Shown here: piece after piece, positions 51,202-59,536 of the stretch | Position numbering within the stretch: the first letter of the stretch is position 1 | Layout of the letters: each line of letters begins with the position of its first letter | Origin: JACDBZ01 sp036262075 | GTDB lineage: Bacteria; Chloroflexota; Limnocylindria; QHBO01 | NCBI GenBank assembly: GCA_036262075.1 | Contig: DATAJO010000034.1 | Coordinates: 221,996 to 285,995, forward strand | Direction of reading: 5' to 3' | DNA length: 64,000 bases | Position numbers and translations under genes: made by a program | The notes under the pieces: generated by a model | Told to the model about the DNA's origin: nothing | The model's database searches: none | The model's input: the letters and a program-made list of their open reading frames with translations, nothing else

Positions 51202-52107
51202 CTACTCGTCGTCGTTCTCGTTGGTCTCTTCCTCGACATCGTCGTCGAGACTCTTGCCGGTGAATGTCATGAACACGCTCTCGAGCGTCGCCGGCAGTCC
51301 GTGGTCCCGCACCACGAGCGCCTTGAGCTCGTCGGGCGTCCCCTCGGCCACCAGCCGGCCGTCGTTGATGAGCGCGATCCGGTCGCACAGCCGGTCCGCC
51401 TCGGCGAGGTCGTGCGTGGTGAGCACGATCGTCGCGTCGTGCGTGTCCCGCACCTCCTCGACGAAGGCCTGCACGTCGAGCTTCGACCGCGGGTCGAGGC
51501 CCGTCGTCGGCTCGTCGAGCAGGAGGACCGTCGGGCTCGTCAGCAGCGCTCGCGCGATCGCGACCTTCTGCTGCATGCCCCGGCTCATCTGCTCCACCGG
51601 CCGATCGAGCCGCTTCGGCCCGATCCCCAGCCGCGCCAGGATCCCGATGACCTGGACCTTCGCCTGCTTCGCGTCCATGCCGTAGAGCCGCGCGGCGTAG
51701 GCGAGGTTCTCGTGCGGTGACAGCTTCTTGAAGAAGGCGGCGTCCACGCTGACCCGGTTGATAAGCCGCTTCACGGCCATCTCGTCGCGCCTGACGTCGT
51801 GCCCGAGGACCTCGATGCGGCCCTCGTCCAGGGTGAGCAGCGTGCTCACCAGCCGGATGAAGGTGCTCTTGCCCGAGCCGTTCGCCCCGAGGACGCCGTA
51901 GATCTCGCCGCGCCGGATCGACACGCTCATGTCGTTCACGGCGACGACCGGCTTCTTCTTGCGGCCCACCACGAAGCGCTTCGTGACGTGCTCGACGAGC
52001 AGCGCCGGCTGCTCCCCGGCGGGTGGCGGCCCGACGCGGCGCACGGGCTGGCGTGCCGGCACGACGGCGGCGGTCGCGCTCTTCGGTTCGTTCATCACGT
52101 CGATCAT
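51202..52107 (-). CDS. ABC exporter ATP-binding protein
   Basis: This 301-residue protein has complete ABC motifs: Walker A GANGSGKSTF near residues 78-87, signature MSRGMQQKVAIARAL, Walker B VLLLDEPTTGLDP and H-loop TTHDL. The N-terminal ~40 residues are a variable Ala/Pro-rich extension and the C-terminal 15 are strongly acidic (DDDVEEETNENDDE). ATG 52107 is chosen; the in-frame extension upstream runs through the leader hairpins and is unlikely to be translated. Expression is probably controlled by the attenuator-like leader upstream. The DrrA/CcmA-like sequence suggests drug export. Confidence 0.92.
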   Translation of the reverse strand: MIDVMNEPKSATAAVVPARQPVRRVGPPPAGEQPALLVEHVTKRFVVGRKKKPVVAVNDMSVSIRRGEIYGVLGANGSGKSTFIRLVSTLLTLDEGRIEVLGHDVRRDEMAVKRLINRVSVDAAFFKKLSPHENLAYAARLYGMDAKQAKVQVIGILARLGIGPKRLDRPVEQMSRGMQQKVAIARALLTSPTVLLLDEPTTGLDPRSKLDVQAFVEEVRDTHDATIVLTTHDLAEADRLCDRIALINDGRLVAEGTPDELKALVVRDHGLPATLESVFMTFTGKSLDDDVEEETNENDDE

Positions 52108-52151
52108 CGTTCTCTCTCGTCGTCGTACTCGTGCCGGGCCCGAACATGGAA

Positions 52152-52186
52152 CGAGCCGCGGACCCTCCTGGTGAGTCCGCGGCTCG
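52152..52186 (-). promoter_or_regulatory. 12-bp perfect hairpin with AGGAGG in its loop
   Basis: CGAGCCGCGGAC (52152-52163) and its exact complement (52175-52186) enclose an 11-nt loop that reads TCACCAGGAGG on the transcribed strand. It follows the leader terminator and ends 45 nt before the ABC start codon. It could sequester or present a ribosome-binding sequence, or protect the mRNA 5' end. Confidence 0.6.
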
Positions 52187-52207
52187 TGGGTCGCCTCGTG
52201 AGGCAAC

Positions 52208-52239
52208 AAAAAACCGTGGACCCGATCCGGCCCACGGCT
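52208..52239 (-). terminator. Intrinsic terminator in the ABC-operon leader
   Basis: On the minus strand CCGTGG-rich stem (52232-52237) and CCACGG (52214-52219) with partly pairing interior are followed directly by six T residues (52213-52208). No minus-strand gene ends nearby, and it lies between the promoter and the ABC start, so it is best read as a regulated attenuator rather than an operon end. Confidence 0.75.
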
Positions 52240-52272
52240 CCGGTTGGCTTGGGCGGCTTCACCGCCCGTGCA

Positions 52273-52359
52273 CTACCTCGACCAGGGCACAGATCTCCCG
52301 TCACCGTCGGCGCCATTGGGCGTCGCCGGGTGCGCGATGACGCGAATGCGGAGATGCAT
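52273..52359 (-). CDS. Possible leader peptide of the ABC operon (28 aa)
   Basis: A small frame from ATG 52359 to TAG encodes 28 residues starting MHLRIRVIAHPATPNGADGD and ending RSVPWSR. A GAAGG purine run is 2 nt before the ATG and GAGGAG is slightly further upstream. The stop lies 33 nt before the terminator stem, with a GGGCGG/CCGCCC hairpin between, the usual spacing for ribosome-mediated attenuation. Whether it is translated is unproven. The other reading is that the ~200-nt leader folds as a ligand-binding RNA. Confidence 0.35.
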   Translation of the reverse strand: MHLRIRVIAHPATPNGADGDGRSVPWSR

Positions 52360-52447
52360 TGCCTTCAGATCGCTCCTCGTTGCTGGTGGTTGCTGGCCGG
52401 GTCACCACGCGCGCAGCATCGGCCGCGGGTCGCAGTGGTGCCCGGGG

Positions 52448-52477
52448 ATGCTACGGCCGGCGCTTGGCCGGTGTCAA
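52448..52477 (-). promoter_or_regulatory. Consensus promoter for the ABC operon
   Basis: On the minus strand TTGACA (52472-52477) and TAGCAT (52448-52453) are separated by 18 bp. The spacer contains a CCGGC/GCCGG inverted repeat. Transcription would start near 52440, giving a ~330-nt leader that contains the small frame, the terminator and the 12-bp hairpin. Together these account for most of the 52108-52575 gap. Confidence 0.7.
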
Positions 52478-52575
52478 CCGATCTACGTCGTTTGTCCTAC
52501 GCGCCGGGCCGAATGGCCCTTCGGCTGGCTCGACACGTGCGGCTATCGTGATCGGGCAACGGAGGGCATCACACG

Positions 52576-53529
52576 ATGCACATCAATCGCGGCCTCGTCT
52601 TCTGGGGCATCGCGCTCATCACGGCCGGCGCGGTGGCGCTGGCCATCCAGTCGGGGACGATCGACGCCGATGCGGCGCGCGAGCTGTGGCGCTTCTGGCC
52701 GGTCGTGCTCATCGTCGTCGGCCTGTCGATCATCGCCGCCCGCACGCCGCTCGCGCTGCTGGTGACGATCCTGGCCGGCCTGACGGTCGGTGGGTTCGGC
52801 GGCACGCTCGTGGCCGGCTGGCCGGAGGGCATCGGCTTCGGCTGCTCGGGCACCGCCGACCAGTCCCGGACCGAGACCGGGACGTTCAGCGGGTCGGCCG
52901 AGGTCGACCTCGAGTTCAACTGCGGCGACCTCGAGGTCACGGCCGGCGACGCCGGCGGGTGGGAGGTCACGGCGACCTACGCATCGGACGCGGAGCCCGA
53001 GATCAGCTCGGCCAACGACTCGCTGAGCGTCCGGGCCGAGGGTGCGCCGTGGTTCACCGACCGGCGCCAGGAGTGGGAGGTCACCGTCCCCACTGACGTC
53101 GACCTCGCCCTGAAGGTCGACGCCAATGCCGCCTCGTCGCGGCTCGACCTGGCCGGGGCGCGCCTCACCGAGCTGAACCTGAGCGCCAACGCAGGCAGCG
53201 TGTTCCTCGATCTCACCGGCGCCGAGGTCCGCGACCTCGAGGTCGACGTCAACGCCGGATCGGCCTCCATCGTCGTCGGCGAGGGCACCTCCGGGAACGG
53301 CAGCCTGTCGGTCAACGCCGGGTCGCTCGAGCTGTGCGTCACCGACGGCCTCGTCGTGGCGATCACGCTCGACGACGAGAACATCACGTTCGGCCACAAC
53401 CTCGACGAGTCCGGGCTCGACCGCAGCGGCGACACCTGGCAGACCGGGGACGGCACGCCCGACCTCGTGCTCGACGTCGACGGCAATGCCGGCAGCTTCA
53501 CCCTGAACCCCGAGGAAGGATGCGAATGA
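52576..53529 (+). CDS. Membrane protein with LiaI/LiaF-like helices and DUF4097-like beta domain
   Basis: This 317-residue protein starts with a pair of hydrophobic segments including LWRFWPVVLIVVGLSIIAA, the WP-containing helix common to LiaI/LiaF-type envelope stress proteins. Residues ~95-310 form a repetitive beta-structure in which Ala/Asn/Gly-Ser strands recur (VDANAASSRLDL, LSANAGSVFLDL, VNAGSASIVV, VNAGSLELCV), like DUF4097 beta-helices. The role is inferred as sensing or reacting to cell-envelope stress. The stop overlaps the PspC-like gene (ATGA). Confidence 0.72.
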   Translation: MHINRGLVFWGIALITAGAVALAIQSGTIDADAARELWRFWPVVLIVVGLSIIAARTPLALLVTILAGLTVGGFGGTLVAGWPEGIGFGCSGTADQSRTETGTFSGSAEVDLEFNCGDLEVTAGDAGGWEVTATYASDAEPEISSANDSLSVRAEGAPWFTDRRQEWEVTVPTDVDLALKVDANAASSRLDLAGARLTELNLSANAGSVFLDLTGAEVRDLEVDVNAGSASIVVGEGTSGNGSLSVNAGSLELCVTDGLVVAITLDDENITFGHNLDESGLDRSGDTWQTGDGTPDLVLDVDGNAGSFTLNPEEGCE

Positions 53530-53984
53530 ACCGTCGCCTCGTCCGATCACGAACCGATCGCGTCATCGCCGGCGTCGCCGCCGGCCTGGCCCGGTACCTG
53601 AACGCCGATCCCGCGCTCGTGCGGATCGCCTGGGCGCTGCTCATCCCGCTCACCGGCGGGGCGGCGTTCCTCGCCTACATCGTGGGCTGGATCGTCGTGC
53701 CCGAGGACGCCGGCGTCGCGCCGACCGCGTCGTCGAGCGCGGGCAGCGACGTCGAGGGCACGCAGCCGTTCGCCGCCACGAGCGACGCTCCGGCGCCGAC
53801 GGCCCGCGACGGAGGCGACAACCGGGCGGGGCTGTTCGTCGGCATCGGCCTCGTGCTCCTCGGCGCGTGGTTCCTGGTGCGCCAGTACATCGACATCGAC
53901 TGGAGCCTCGTCTGGCCGATCGCGCTCATCGCCATCGGCGCCGTGATCCTCGTCACGACGACGCGCCGCCGGACCGACGTCTAG
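53526..53984 (+). CDS. PspC-domain membrane protein
   Basis: This 152-residue protein has a PspC domain at residues ~1-60: LVRSRTDRVIAGVAAGLARYLNADP-type sequence with VRIAWALLIPLTGG and GWIVVPED. A low-complexity Ala/Ser linker leads to a second pair of helices with WSLVWPIALIAIGAVIL, which resembles the WP helix of the upstream protein. PspC-type proteins take part in phage-shock/LiaRS-type membrane stress control. It is coupled to the preceding gene and ends 3 nt from the convergent giant glycosyltransferase gene. Confidence 0.82.
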   Translation: MNRRLVRSRTDRVIAGVAAGLARYLNADPALVRIAWALLIPLTGGAAFLAYIVGWIVVPEDAGVAPTASSSAGSDVEGTQPFAATSDAPAPTARDGGDNRAGLFVGIGLVLLGAWFLVRQYIDIDWSLVWPIALIAIGAVILVTTTRRRTDV

Positions 53985-53987
53985 CGC

Positions 53988-56900
53988 TCAGCCACCCTCG
54001 GCCAGCGGCTCGGCCGGGACGGCCGACCGTCGCTCGCGGCGCTCCCACCAGTCGCGGCCGCGGAGCGCGAACGCCATGGCGCCGAGGGCAAGCAGGCCGC
54101 CAACGAACGCGCGCAGCGCGTTCGCACTCACCAGCTCGGCCCGGTCGCCCGACGGCGGATCGGGGAACTGGAAGCCGTAGTTCCACGGCGGCAGGGCGCG
54201 CGCGGCGTTGATGTACCAGTCCGGCATCGGCAGGGCGGAGCCCATCGGGAAGATGAGGACGAACGCGATCCCGACGAGGACGAGGTAGCCGACGGCCAGG
54301 TCGCGCCAGGCCGGCCGCCGCAGGAGCTCGTCGACGAGGTAGGCGACCGCGACCATCGCGAACACGACCGCGGTGAGGTAGTGGTACGCGAAGGTCGCGC
54401 GCTCGATGCGCAGCCACGGGGCGTACTGGAAGGCGAAGGCCGCCACGAGCAGGACGAGCGCGGTCGATCGTCGCTTCCAGGCGAGGACGGCGCAGGCGAC
54501 GAGGGCCGGGATGCCGGCCCAGAACAGGACCGGGTTGCCGCCGTTGTAGATGACCGCGATCGTGTCGCCGTCGTAGCTCTCGCCGAAGAACCAGGTCGGC
54601 TTGAGGGCGAGCGGCCAGCTCCACCACGGCGAGGCGCTGGCATGCCCGGCGGTGAGGTTGAAGTGGTAGTTGAACATCTGGGCGTGGAGCTCGTCGAGCG
54701 ACCACCCGTAGCCCGGGCCGCCGGCCGTCGTCCAGTCGTGGCCGAGCTGGAGGTACGGGACGTAGCTCAGCCCGTAGACGGTGAGCGGCACGATGATCAG
54801 GCAGGCGCCCACCCACGACCACGCGAAGCCGCCCATCTCCCCCGGCTGCGCCCAGCGGCGATCGGATGACGGATCGCGCAGCGAGAGGACGGCACGGGCG
54901 CCGATGAGCGCCGCGGCGACGCCGAGCATGAGGTAGACCGGCCACTCGGCCTCCGCCCCGCGCGCGAGGAGGCTGAAGACGTACTCGACCGCGCTCCTCG
55001 GCTCGCGCGCCCCCTCGACCGATCCCCAGGCGAACACGAAGGCGAGGAGCAGGCCCGAGCCGACCGCGACCGTGGCCGGGATGGCGGTGAGCACCTCGCT
55101 CGTGTCGAGGCGGATCGGCCGGGCCCAGGTGATGAGTGCCGCCAGGCCGAGCAGGCCGATCATGAGGACGAGGAACGGCCAGGGCGCGCCGATGCCGCCC
55201 ATGACCGTCAGCAGCGCCACGAGCCCGACGAGCGCCAGCCGCCCGAGGCTCGAGCGCGCCAGGACGAGGACGAGCAGGCCGGCCAGCGCATAGAAGCCGA
55301 CCCACTTCGTCGACGCCGCGAGGCCGATGAGGACGCCGGTCAGCGGCAGCGCCCACCACGCGCTGCGCGCCCATCGGCCGGACCAGACCTGCCAGAACAC
55401 GAGGTACGCGGCCACGATGAACGTCGTCACGAAGATGTCGTTCATGCTGATCCGGCTCATGACGTAGCTCATGCCGTCGATCGCCACGAAGCCCGCCGCG
55501 AGGACCGCGACGCGGCGGCGGCTGAACATCGTGGCCGCGAGGAGGTAGATCAGGCCGACGAGCGCCGCCCCGAAGATGACGCCGGCGATGCGCCACGCGA
55601 GCTGCGTGCTGCCGACGTCAATCCGGACGAGCGTTCCCTCGCCGGCGCCCGAGGCCGTGGCGACGAGCAGCCGCGCGTGGTCGTCGGACGGCGAGGTCGA
55701 CGTCGAGTCGAGCGCCATGGCGACCGGCATGCCGGGAAGGGCCGTGGTGTCGAACGCGGCCAGGCCGATCGTGTCGCGGCTGCGGGACTGCGGGTGCGGC
55801 TCGAGGGCCCACATCTCGGTGGTTCCGTCGGCCGCCGTGCCGGCCACGTACACGAGGTCCGAGATGCGGTGGTCGACGACGAGCAGCGGCGCGCCCGGGA
55901 GCGGCACGACGCCGATGAGCCGCTCGCCGTCGGCGTCGATGGCGGCGACGCCGCCCGGCGTGGCGGGCACGAAGTCCGTCTCCGGCAGCGGCCCCGTGAG
56001 CGCCAGGATCTCCTGGTCCTCGCCGTCGCCGCGCGTCACGAGCGGGCCGAGCAGCGCGGCATCGGGGACCTCCACGGCGACCGGATCGCTGCCCTCGAGT
56101 CGCGGCTCGAGCGTCGTCGCGTCGAGATAGGTCACCTCGCCGGCGGCCGGGTCGGTCACCACGACCGAGTCGGGCGGTTCCTCGCCCTCCTCCGCGTCCT
56201 CGTCCTCGTCGCGATGACCGTGGACGATGCCGATGCCCGCGTAGTGGCCCTCGGCCGTGGCGAGCACGTCGCCGCTGGCCCGGTCGAGCATGGCGATCGA
56301 GGTCGGCCCGCGAACGAGGACCGGGTCGTCGGACCGGTTCGGCACCACGACCTGGATGACGGCCTCGAGCTCGGTCTCGATCGTGTCGTCGGCCGCCGGC
56401 ACGCCGGCATCGGGCGCCACGAGGAACGCCGAGAGGTCGTACGTCTCGACCGTTCCGCCGTCGGCACGGCCGACGAGGAGGCGCACGTGGTCGGGGTCGT
56501 AGGCGAGGCCGCCGACCGGCCCGCCGGCCCGCCAGCGGCCGAGCTCCTCGCCGGTCTCGGCGTCGGTCGCCAGGATCGTCGTCCCGCTCTCGACCGTGAA
56601 CAGGACCGAGCGGTCCTGCCCGACCGAGGCGCGCCGGGGCGCCACGGCCATGGCGCCGGGCGGCGCGTCGATCGGCTCCGCGTCGACGACCCTGTTCGGG
56701 TCGGCCAGGACCATGCCGCCGGCGATGAGGTACTTCGCCAGCATCGGGTGGGTCCACTCGTAGACGTCGCGGTCCCAGCCCTCCTGCCAGGAGCTGAGGA
56801 ACTCGGCCGCCGAGCGCCCGTGGTAGATCTCGTCGAAATGGTGGACGCGCGGCACGTCGAGGCGCCACAGCCGGAAGACGAGGGCGAAGGCCATCAGGCC

Positions 56901-58577
56901 GAGGAGGATGAGGGCGTCGCGGCGGTCGAGGCGGCGGGTCGGCTCGCGCAGGTAGGCGTCGGCCGGGTTCGGGGCCAGCCAGCCGAACGGCCCGCGTCGG
57001 CGCGGCACGAGCTCGCCGCCGCCACCGACCGGGCGCCGCGGCGCGGCCGAGGCCCGCGTCGGAGCCGGCACGTCGTCGAGCACCTCCTCGTCAACCACCG
57101 CCCGCTCGGGACCGAACGCGTGGCGCACGGCCTGGACGAGGACCCAGACGAGCACGACGAGGATGAGGAGCCCCAGTGTCCAGATGCCCCAGTCGCCGAG
57201 GAGCGCCGCGAGGACGGGATCGCGGAGCATCGGCTGGCCGTTCAGCCCGCGGTTGATGACCCGGTCCTGGACGAACGACCAGTCGGCGGTGAAGACCCAG
57301 TAGACGTTGATGAACAGGAACGCCGACAGCGTGGCCGTGATCCACGGCCACCATCGGCCCGCCAGGAGGAGCGGGATGGCGAGCGGGATCGCCGGGAACA
57401 GGTAGCGCTCGTGGACCCGGGTGGGCAGGACGAAGAACGCGATGGCGATGACGAGCGCCGCGAGGAGCAGCCCGCGCATGTCGTCCTTCCGCGCCACGGC
57501 GACGAGGGCCACGGCCGCCACGGCCGCGAACAGGAGCGTGCCGACCAGCTGCCAGGTCGGCGCGAACGAGCCGATGGTGAAGGCGACGACGGTGTCCTCG
57601 CCGCGGAACAGCGAGTCGCCGAGGCCGGACCAGGGGTTGCGCCAGATGTTGATCGCGGCGATCGACATGCCCTCGTACGTGTGCGAGGCCTCGCAGAACT
57701 TGCCGATCAGGCTGCGCACCGGGTCGGCCGGCGGGAATCCGAAGCAGGACGGCCCGCCGGCGAGCGGCGCGTACAGGCCCATCCCGAACGGGAAGAGCAG
57801 CACGACGAGCGTGACGACCCCGGCGGCGAGCGAGGTGAGCACGCGCAGCGGGTCGCGTCGCGCGTCGTGCTCGGGATCGGCGGAGCGCCCGAACAGGTGG
57901 CGCTTGAGCCCGACGATGGCGACGACGGGCACGAGGAAGCCGAACTGGAACTTCAGGAGCAGCGCCAGGACGGCGCCCACCGCCGCGGCCTCGGTCCAGC
58001 CGCGGCCGAGGGCATAGATCGTGGCCAGCAGGACGAGCGACCCGACCGAGTCGACCTGGCCCCAGACCGCAGAGTCGAAGATCACGCCGGGGCTGAACAG
58101 GTAGAACGCGGCGGCCGCGACGCCGAGCGTCTCGGCGCCGACCCGGAAGCGGGTGCGGTCGACGAGCTGGCCGCCCCATCGGCGCGCGATCTCGAACAGG
58201 AGCCAGGCGACGCCGATGTCGGCGAGGATGCCGGGGATCTTCACCAGCCCGCCGGTCGCGTCCTGCCCCACGAGTGGCGCCAGGGCGGCGCCGACCGTGC
58301 CGAGGAACCAGAGGACGTAGAGGTAGCCGGGCGGGTAGTCGGCGAAGTAGTCGGCCTCGTAGAAGCCGCCCGGCCCGACGTCGGCCATGCGCTGGCCCCA
58401 GGCCTGGAACGAGCCGATGTCGTTCGCCAGCCCGGACTGCGGCAGGTAGACGGCAGCGATGAAGACGCGGAGGACGAGGCCGGCGGCGAGGATCGCGGCG
58501 AGGACCGTTCCGGTGTCCGGCCGGCCGACCGAGTCGATCGTCCCCGCGCCCCGTCGACCGACGGGGTCGCGGGTCAT
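53988..58577 (-). CDS. 1529-aa double GT-C glycosyltransferase with inserted propeller-like domain
   Basis: The first module (~25-500) is a GT-C membrane glycosyltransferase: FADYPPGYLYVLW near residues 78-90, and SAVWGQVDSVGSL plus LLKFQFGF as in PIG-M-like mannosyltransferases. After a hydrophilic linker a second module resembles PMT (GT39) protein O-mannosyltransferases: HFDEIYHGRSAAEFL (residues 580-594, the catalytic DE) and YEWTHPMLAKYLI. Before its membrane core resumes, ~360 residues (about 626-986) form a soluble domain with short repeats such as TTILATDAETGEELGRW, probably a beta-propeller outside the membrane. The PMT core then continues with MSYVMSRISMNDIFV. A gene for its likely lipid-sugar donor synthase is divergent from it. 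Confidence 0.8.
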   Translation of the reverse strand: MTRDPVGRRGAGTIDSVGRPDTGTVLAAILAAGLVLRVFIAAVYLPQSGLANDIGSFQAWGQRMADVGPGGFYEADYFADYPPGYLYVLWFLGTVGAALAPLVGQDATGGLVKIPGILADIGVAWLLFEIARRWGGQLVDRTRFRVGAETLGVAAAAFYLFSPGVIFDSAVWGQVDSVGSLVLLATIYALGRGWTEAAAVGAVLALLLKFQFGFLVPVVAIVGLKRHLFGRSADPEHDARRDPLRVLTSLAAGVVTLVVLLFPFGMGLYAPLAGGPSCFGFPPADPVRSLIGKFCEASHTYEGMSIAAINIWRNPWSGLGDSLFRGEDTVVAFTIGSFAPTWQLVGTLLFAAVAAVALVAVARKDDMRGLLLAALVIAIAFFVLPTRVHERYLFPAIPLAIPLLLAGRWWPWITATLSAFLFINVYWVFTADWSFVQDRVINRGLNGQPMLRDPVLAALLGDWGIWTLGLLILVVLVWVLVQAVRHAFGPERAVVDEEVLDDVPAPTRASAAPRRPVGGGGELVPRRRGPFGWLAPNPADAYLREPTRRLDRRDALILLGLMAFALVFRLWRLDVPRVHHFDEIYHGRSAAEFLSSWQEGWDRDVYEWTHPMLAKYLIAGGMVLADPNRVVDAEPIDAPPGAMAVAPRRASVGQDRSVLFTVESGTTILATDAETGEELGRWRAGGPVGGLAYDPDHVRLLVGRADGGTVETYDLSAFLVAPDAGVPAADDTIETELEAVIQVVVPNRSDDPVLVRGPTSIAMLDRASGDVLATAEGHYAGIGIVHGHRDEDEDAEEGEEPPDSVVVTDPAAGEVTYLDATTLEPRLEGSDPVAVEVPDAALLGPLVTRGDGEDQEILALTGPLPETDFVPATPGGVAAIDADGERLIGVVPLPGAPLLVVDHRISDLVYVAGTAADGTTEMWALEPHPQSRSRDTIGLAAFDTTALPGMPVAMALDSTSTSPSDDHARLLVATASGAGEGTLVRIDVGSTQLAWRIAGVIFGAALVGLIYLLAATMFSRRRVAVLAAGFVAIDGMSYVMSRISMNDIFVTTFIVAAYLVFWQVWSGRWARSAWWALPLTGVLIGLAASTKWVGFYALAGLLVLVLARSSLGRLALVGLVALLTVMGGIGAPWPFLVLMIGLLGLAALITWARPIRLDTSEVLTAIPATVAVGSGLLLAFVFAWGSVEGAREPRSAVEYVFSLLARGAEAEWPVYLMLGVAAALIGARAVLSLRDPSSDRRWAQPGEMGGFAWSWVGACLIIVPLTVYGLSYVPYLQLGHDWTTAGGPGYGWSLDELHAQMFNYHFNLTAGHASASPWWSWPLALKPTWFFGESYDGDTIAVIYNGGNPVLFWAGIPALVACAVLAWKRRSTALVLLVAAFAFQYAPWLRIERATFAYHYLTAVVFAMVAVAYLVDELLRRPAWRDLAVGYLVLVGIAFVLIFPMGSALPMPDWYINAARALPPWNYGFQFPDPPSGDRAELVSANALRAFVGGLLALGAMAFALRGRDWWERRERRSAVPAEPLAEGG

Positions 58578-58630
58578 CAGGTGCGGCGCTCCGTGCGGGC
58601 AGCCGCCGTGGTGCGGGCCAAGGTGGCGGG

Positions 58631-58636
58631 AGTATA
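58631..58636 (-). promoter_or_regulatory. Possible -10 for the giant glycosyltransferase gene
   Basis: TATACT on the minus strand, about 54 nt upstream of the ATG. The divergent gap 58578-58762 shows no clear -35 and no gene. A TACGAT in the plus orientation near 58706 may serve the neighbouring GT2 gene. Confidence 0.35.
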
Positions 58637-58762
58637 CATCGGCTTTCTTGACGCTCCCGAACGGGACCTTCGTTCCCTCGCCGCCCGTCGAAACGACCGC
58701 TACCGTACGATGCGGTTCGCCGGGCCGAGCGTGCCCGCGCCCGATCCTGAAGAGGCTGCCGA

Positions 58763-59536
58763 ATGACCGATGCCGTGCCCGCGCGTCCGCGCCTGACGTT
58801 CTTCTTCCCCGCCTACAACGAGGAGGAGAACGTCGAGGAGACGGTCCGGCGTGCCCTCGACGAGGTCGGGCCGCTCGTCGGTGGCTCGATCGAGGTCCTC
58901 GTCGTCGACGACGGCTCGACCGACCGCACGCCCGAGCTGGCCGATGCGCTGGCCGCCGCCGACGAGCGCGTGCGGGTCCACCACCAGCCGAACCGCGGCT
59001 ACGGCGGCGCGCTGCGCGCCGGGTTCGCGAACGCGCACGGCGAGCTCATCGGCTTCTCCGACGGCGACCTCCAGTTCGACCTGAGGGAGTTCGGGCGCCT
59101 GCTCGATCGGCTCGACGGCGGCGACGGCAAGAAGCCGGTCGACGCCGTCATAGGCTATCGGATCAAGCGCCGCGACCCGCCGCATCGGATCGTCATCGCC
59201 AAGACGTACAACGCCATCGTCTCGGTCCTGTTCCGGCTCCGGGTGCGGGACATCGACTGCGCCATGAAGGTCTTCCGGCGCGAGGTGTTCGACGGGCTGA
59301 ACCTGACGACCGACTCGCCGTTCCTGTCGGCCGAGCTGCTCATCAAGCTCCGGGCGCGCGGCGAGCGGATGGCGCAGGTCGGCGTGACGCACTACCCGCG
59401 GGCGGCGGGCACGAACACCGGCGCGAGCTTCACGAAGATCCTGCGCACGTTCCGCGACATCGGGAAGCTGCGCTGGGCGCTCTGGACGCGACGCACCGCG
59501 GTGCTCGGCGCGCCGCGGCGCCGAACGGCGGCCTAG
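58763..59536 (+). CDS. GT2 glycosyltransferase, polyprenyl-phosphate-mannose synthase-like
   Basis: This 257-residue GT-A enzyme has the DPM1-like pattern: FFFPAYNEEENVEETVRRAL, VLVVDDGSTDRTPELA (nucleotide-sugar Asp), QPNRGYGGALRAGF, and GFSDGDLQFDL with the DXD-type motif. DIDCAMKVFRREVF, followed by a SPFLSAELLIKLRARG stretch, is typical of dolichol/polyprenyl-phosphate mannose synthases. It would make the lipid-linked sugar donor used by the adjacent, divergently encoded PMT-like enzyme. It lacks the extra membrane helices of ArnC/GtrB proteins. The stop overlaps the nuclease gene (CTAG). Confidence 0.87.
   Translation: MTDAVPARPRLTFFFPAYNEEENVEETVRRALDEVGPLVGGSIEVLVVDDGSTDRTPELADALAAADERVRVHHQPNRGYGGALRAGFANAHGELIGFSDGDLQFDLREFGRLLDRLDGGDGKKPVDAVIGYRIKRRDPPHRIVIAKTYNAIVSVLFRLRVRDIDCAMKVFRREVFDGLNLTTDSPFLSAELLIKLRARGERMAQVGVTHYPRAAGTNTGASFTKILRTFRDIGKLRWALWTRRTAVLGAPRRRTAA

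Noticed and set aside
52108..52209. N-terminal extension of the ABC ATPase through the leader
   Set aside because: The extension would run through the 12-bp hairpin. It has no ABC similarity, and an ATG with a GAGAGA purine run lies at 52107.
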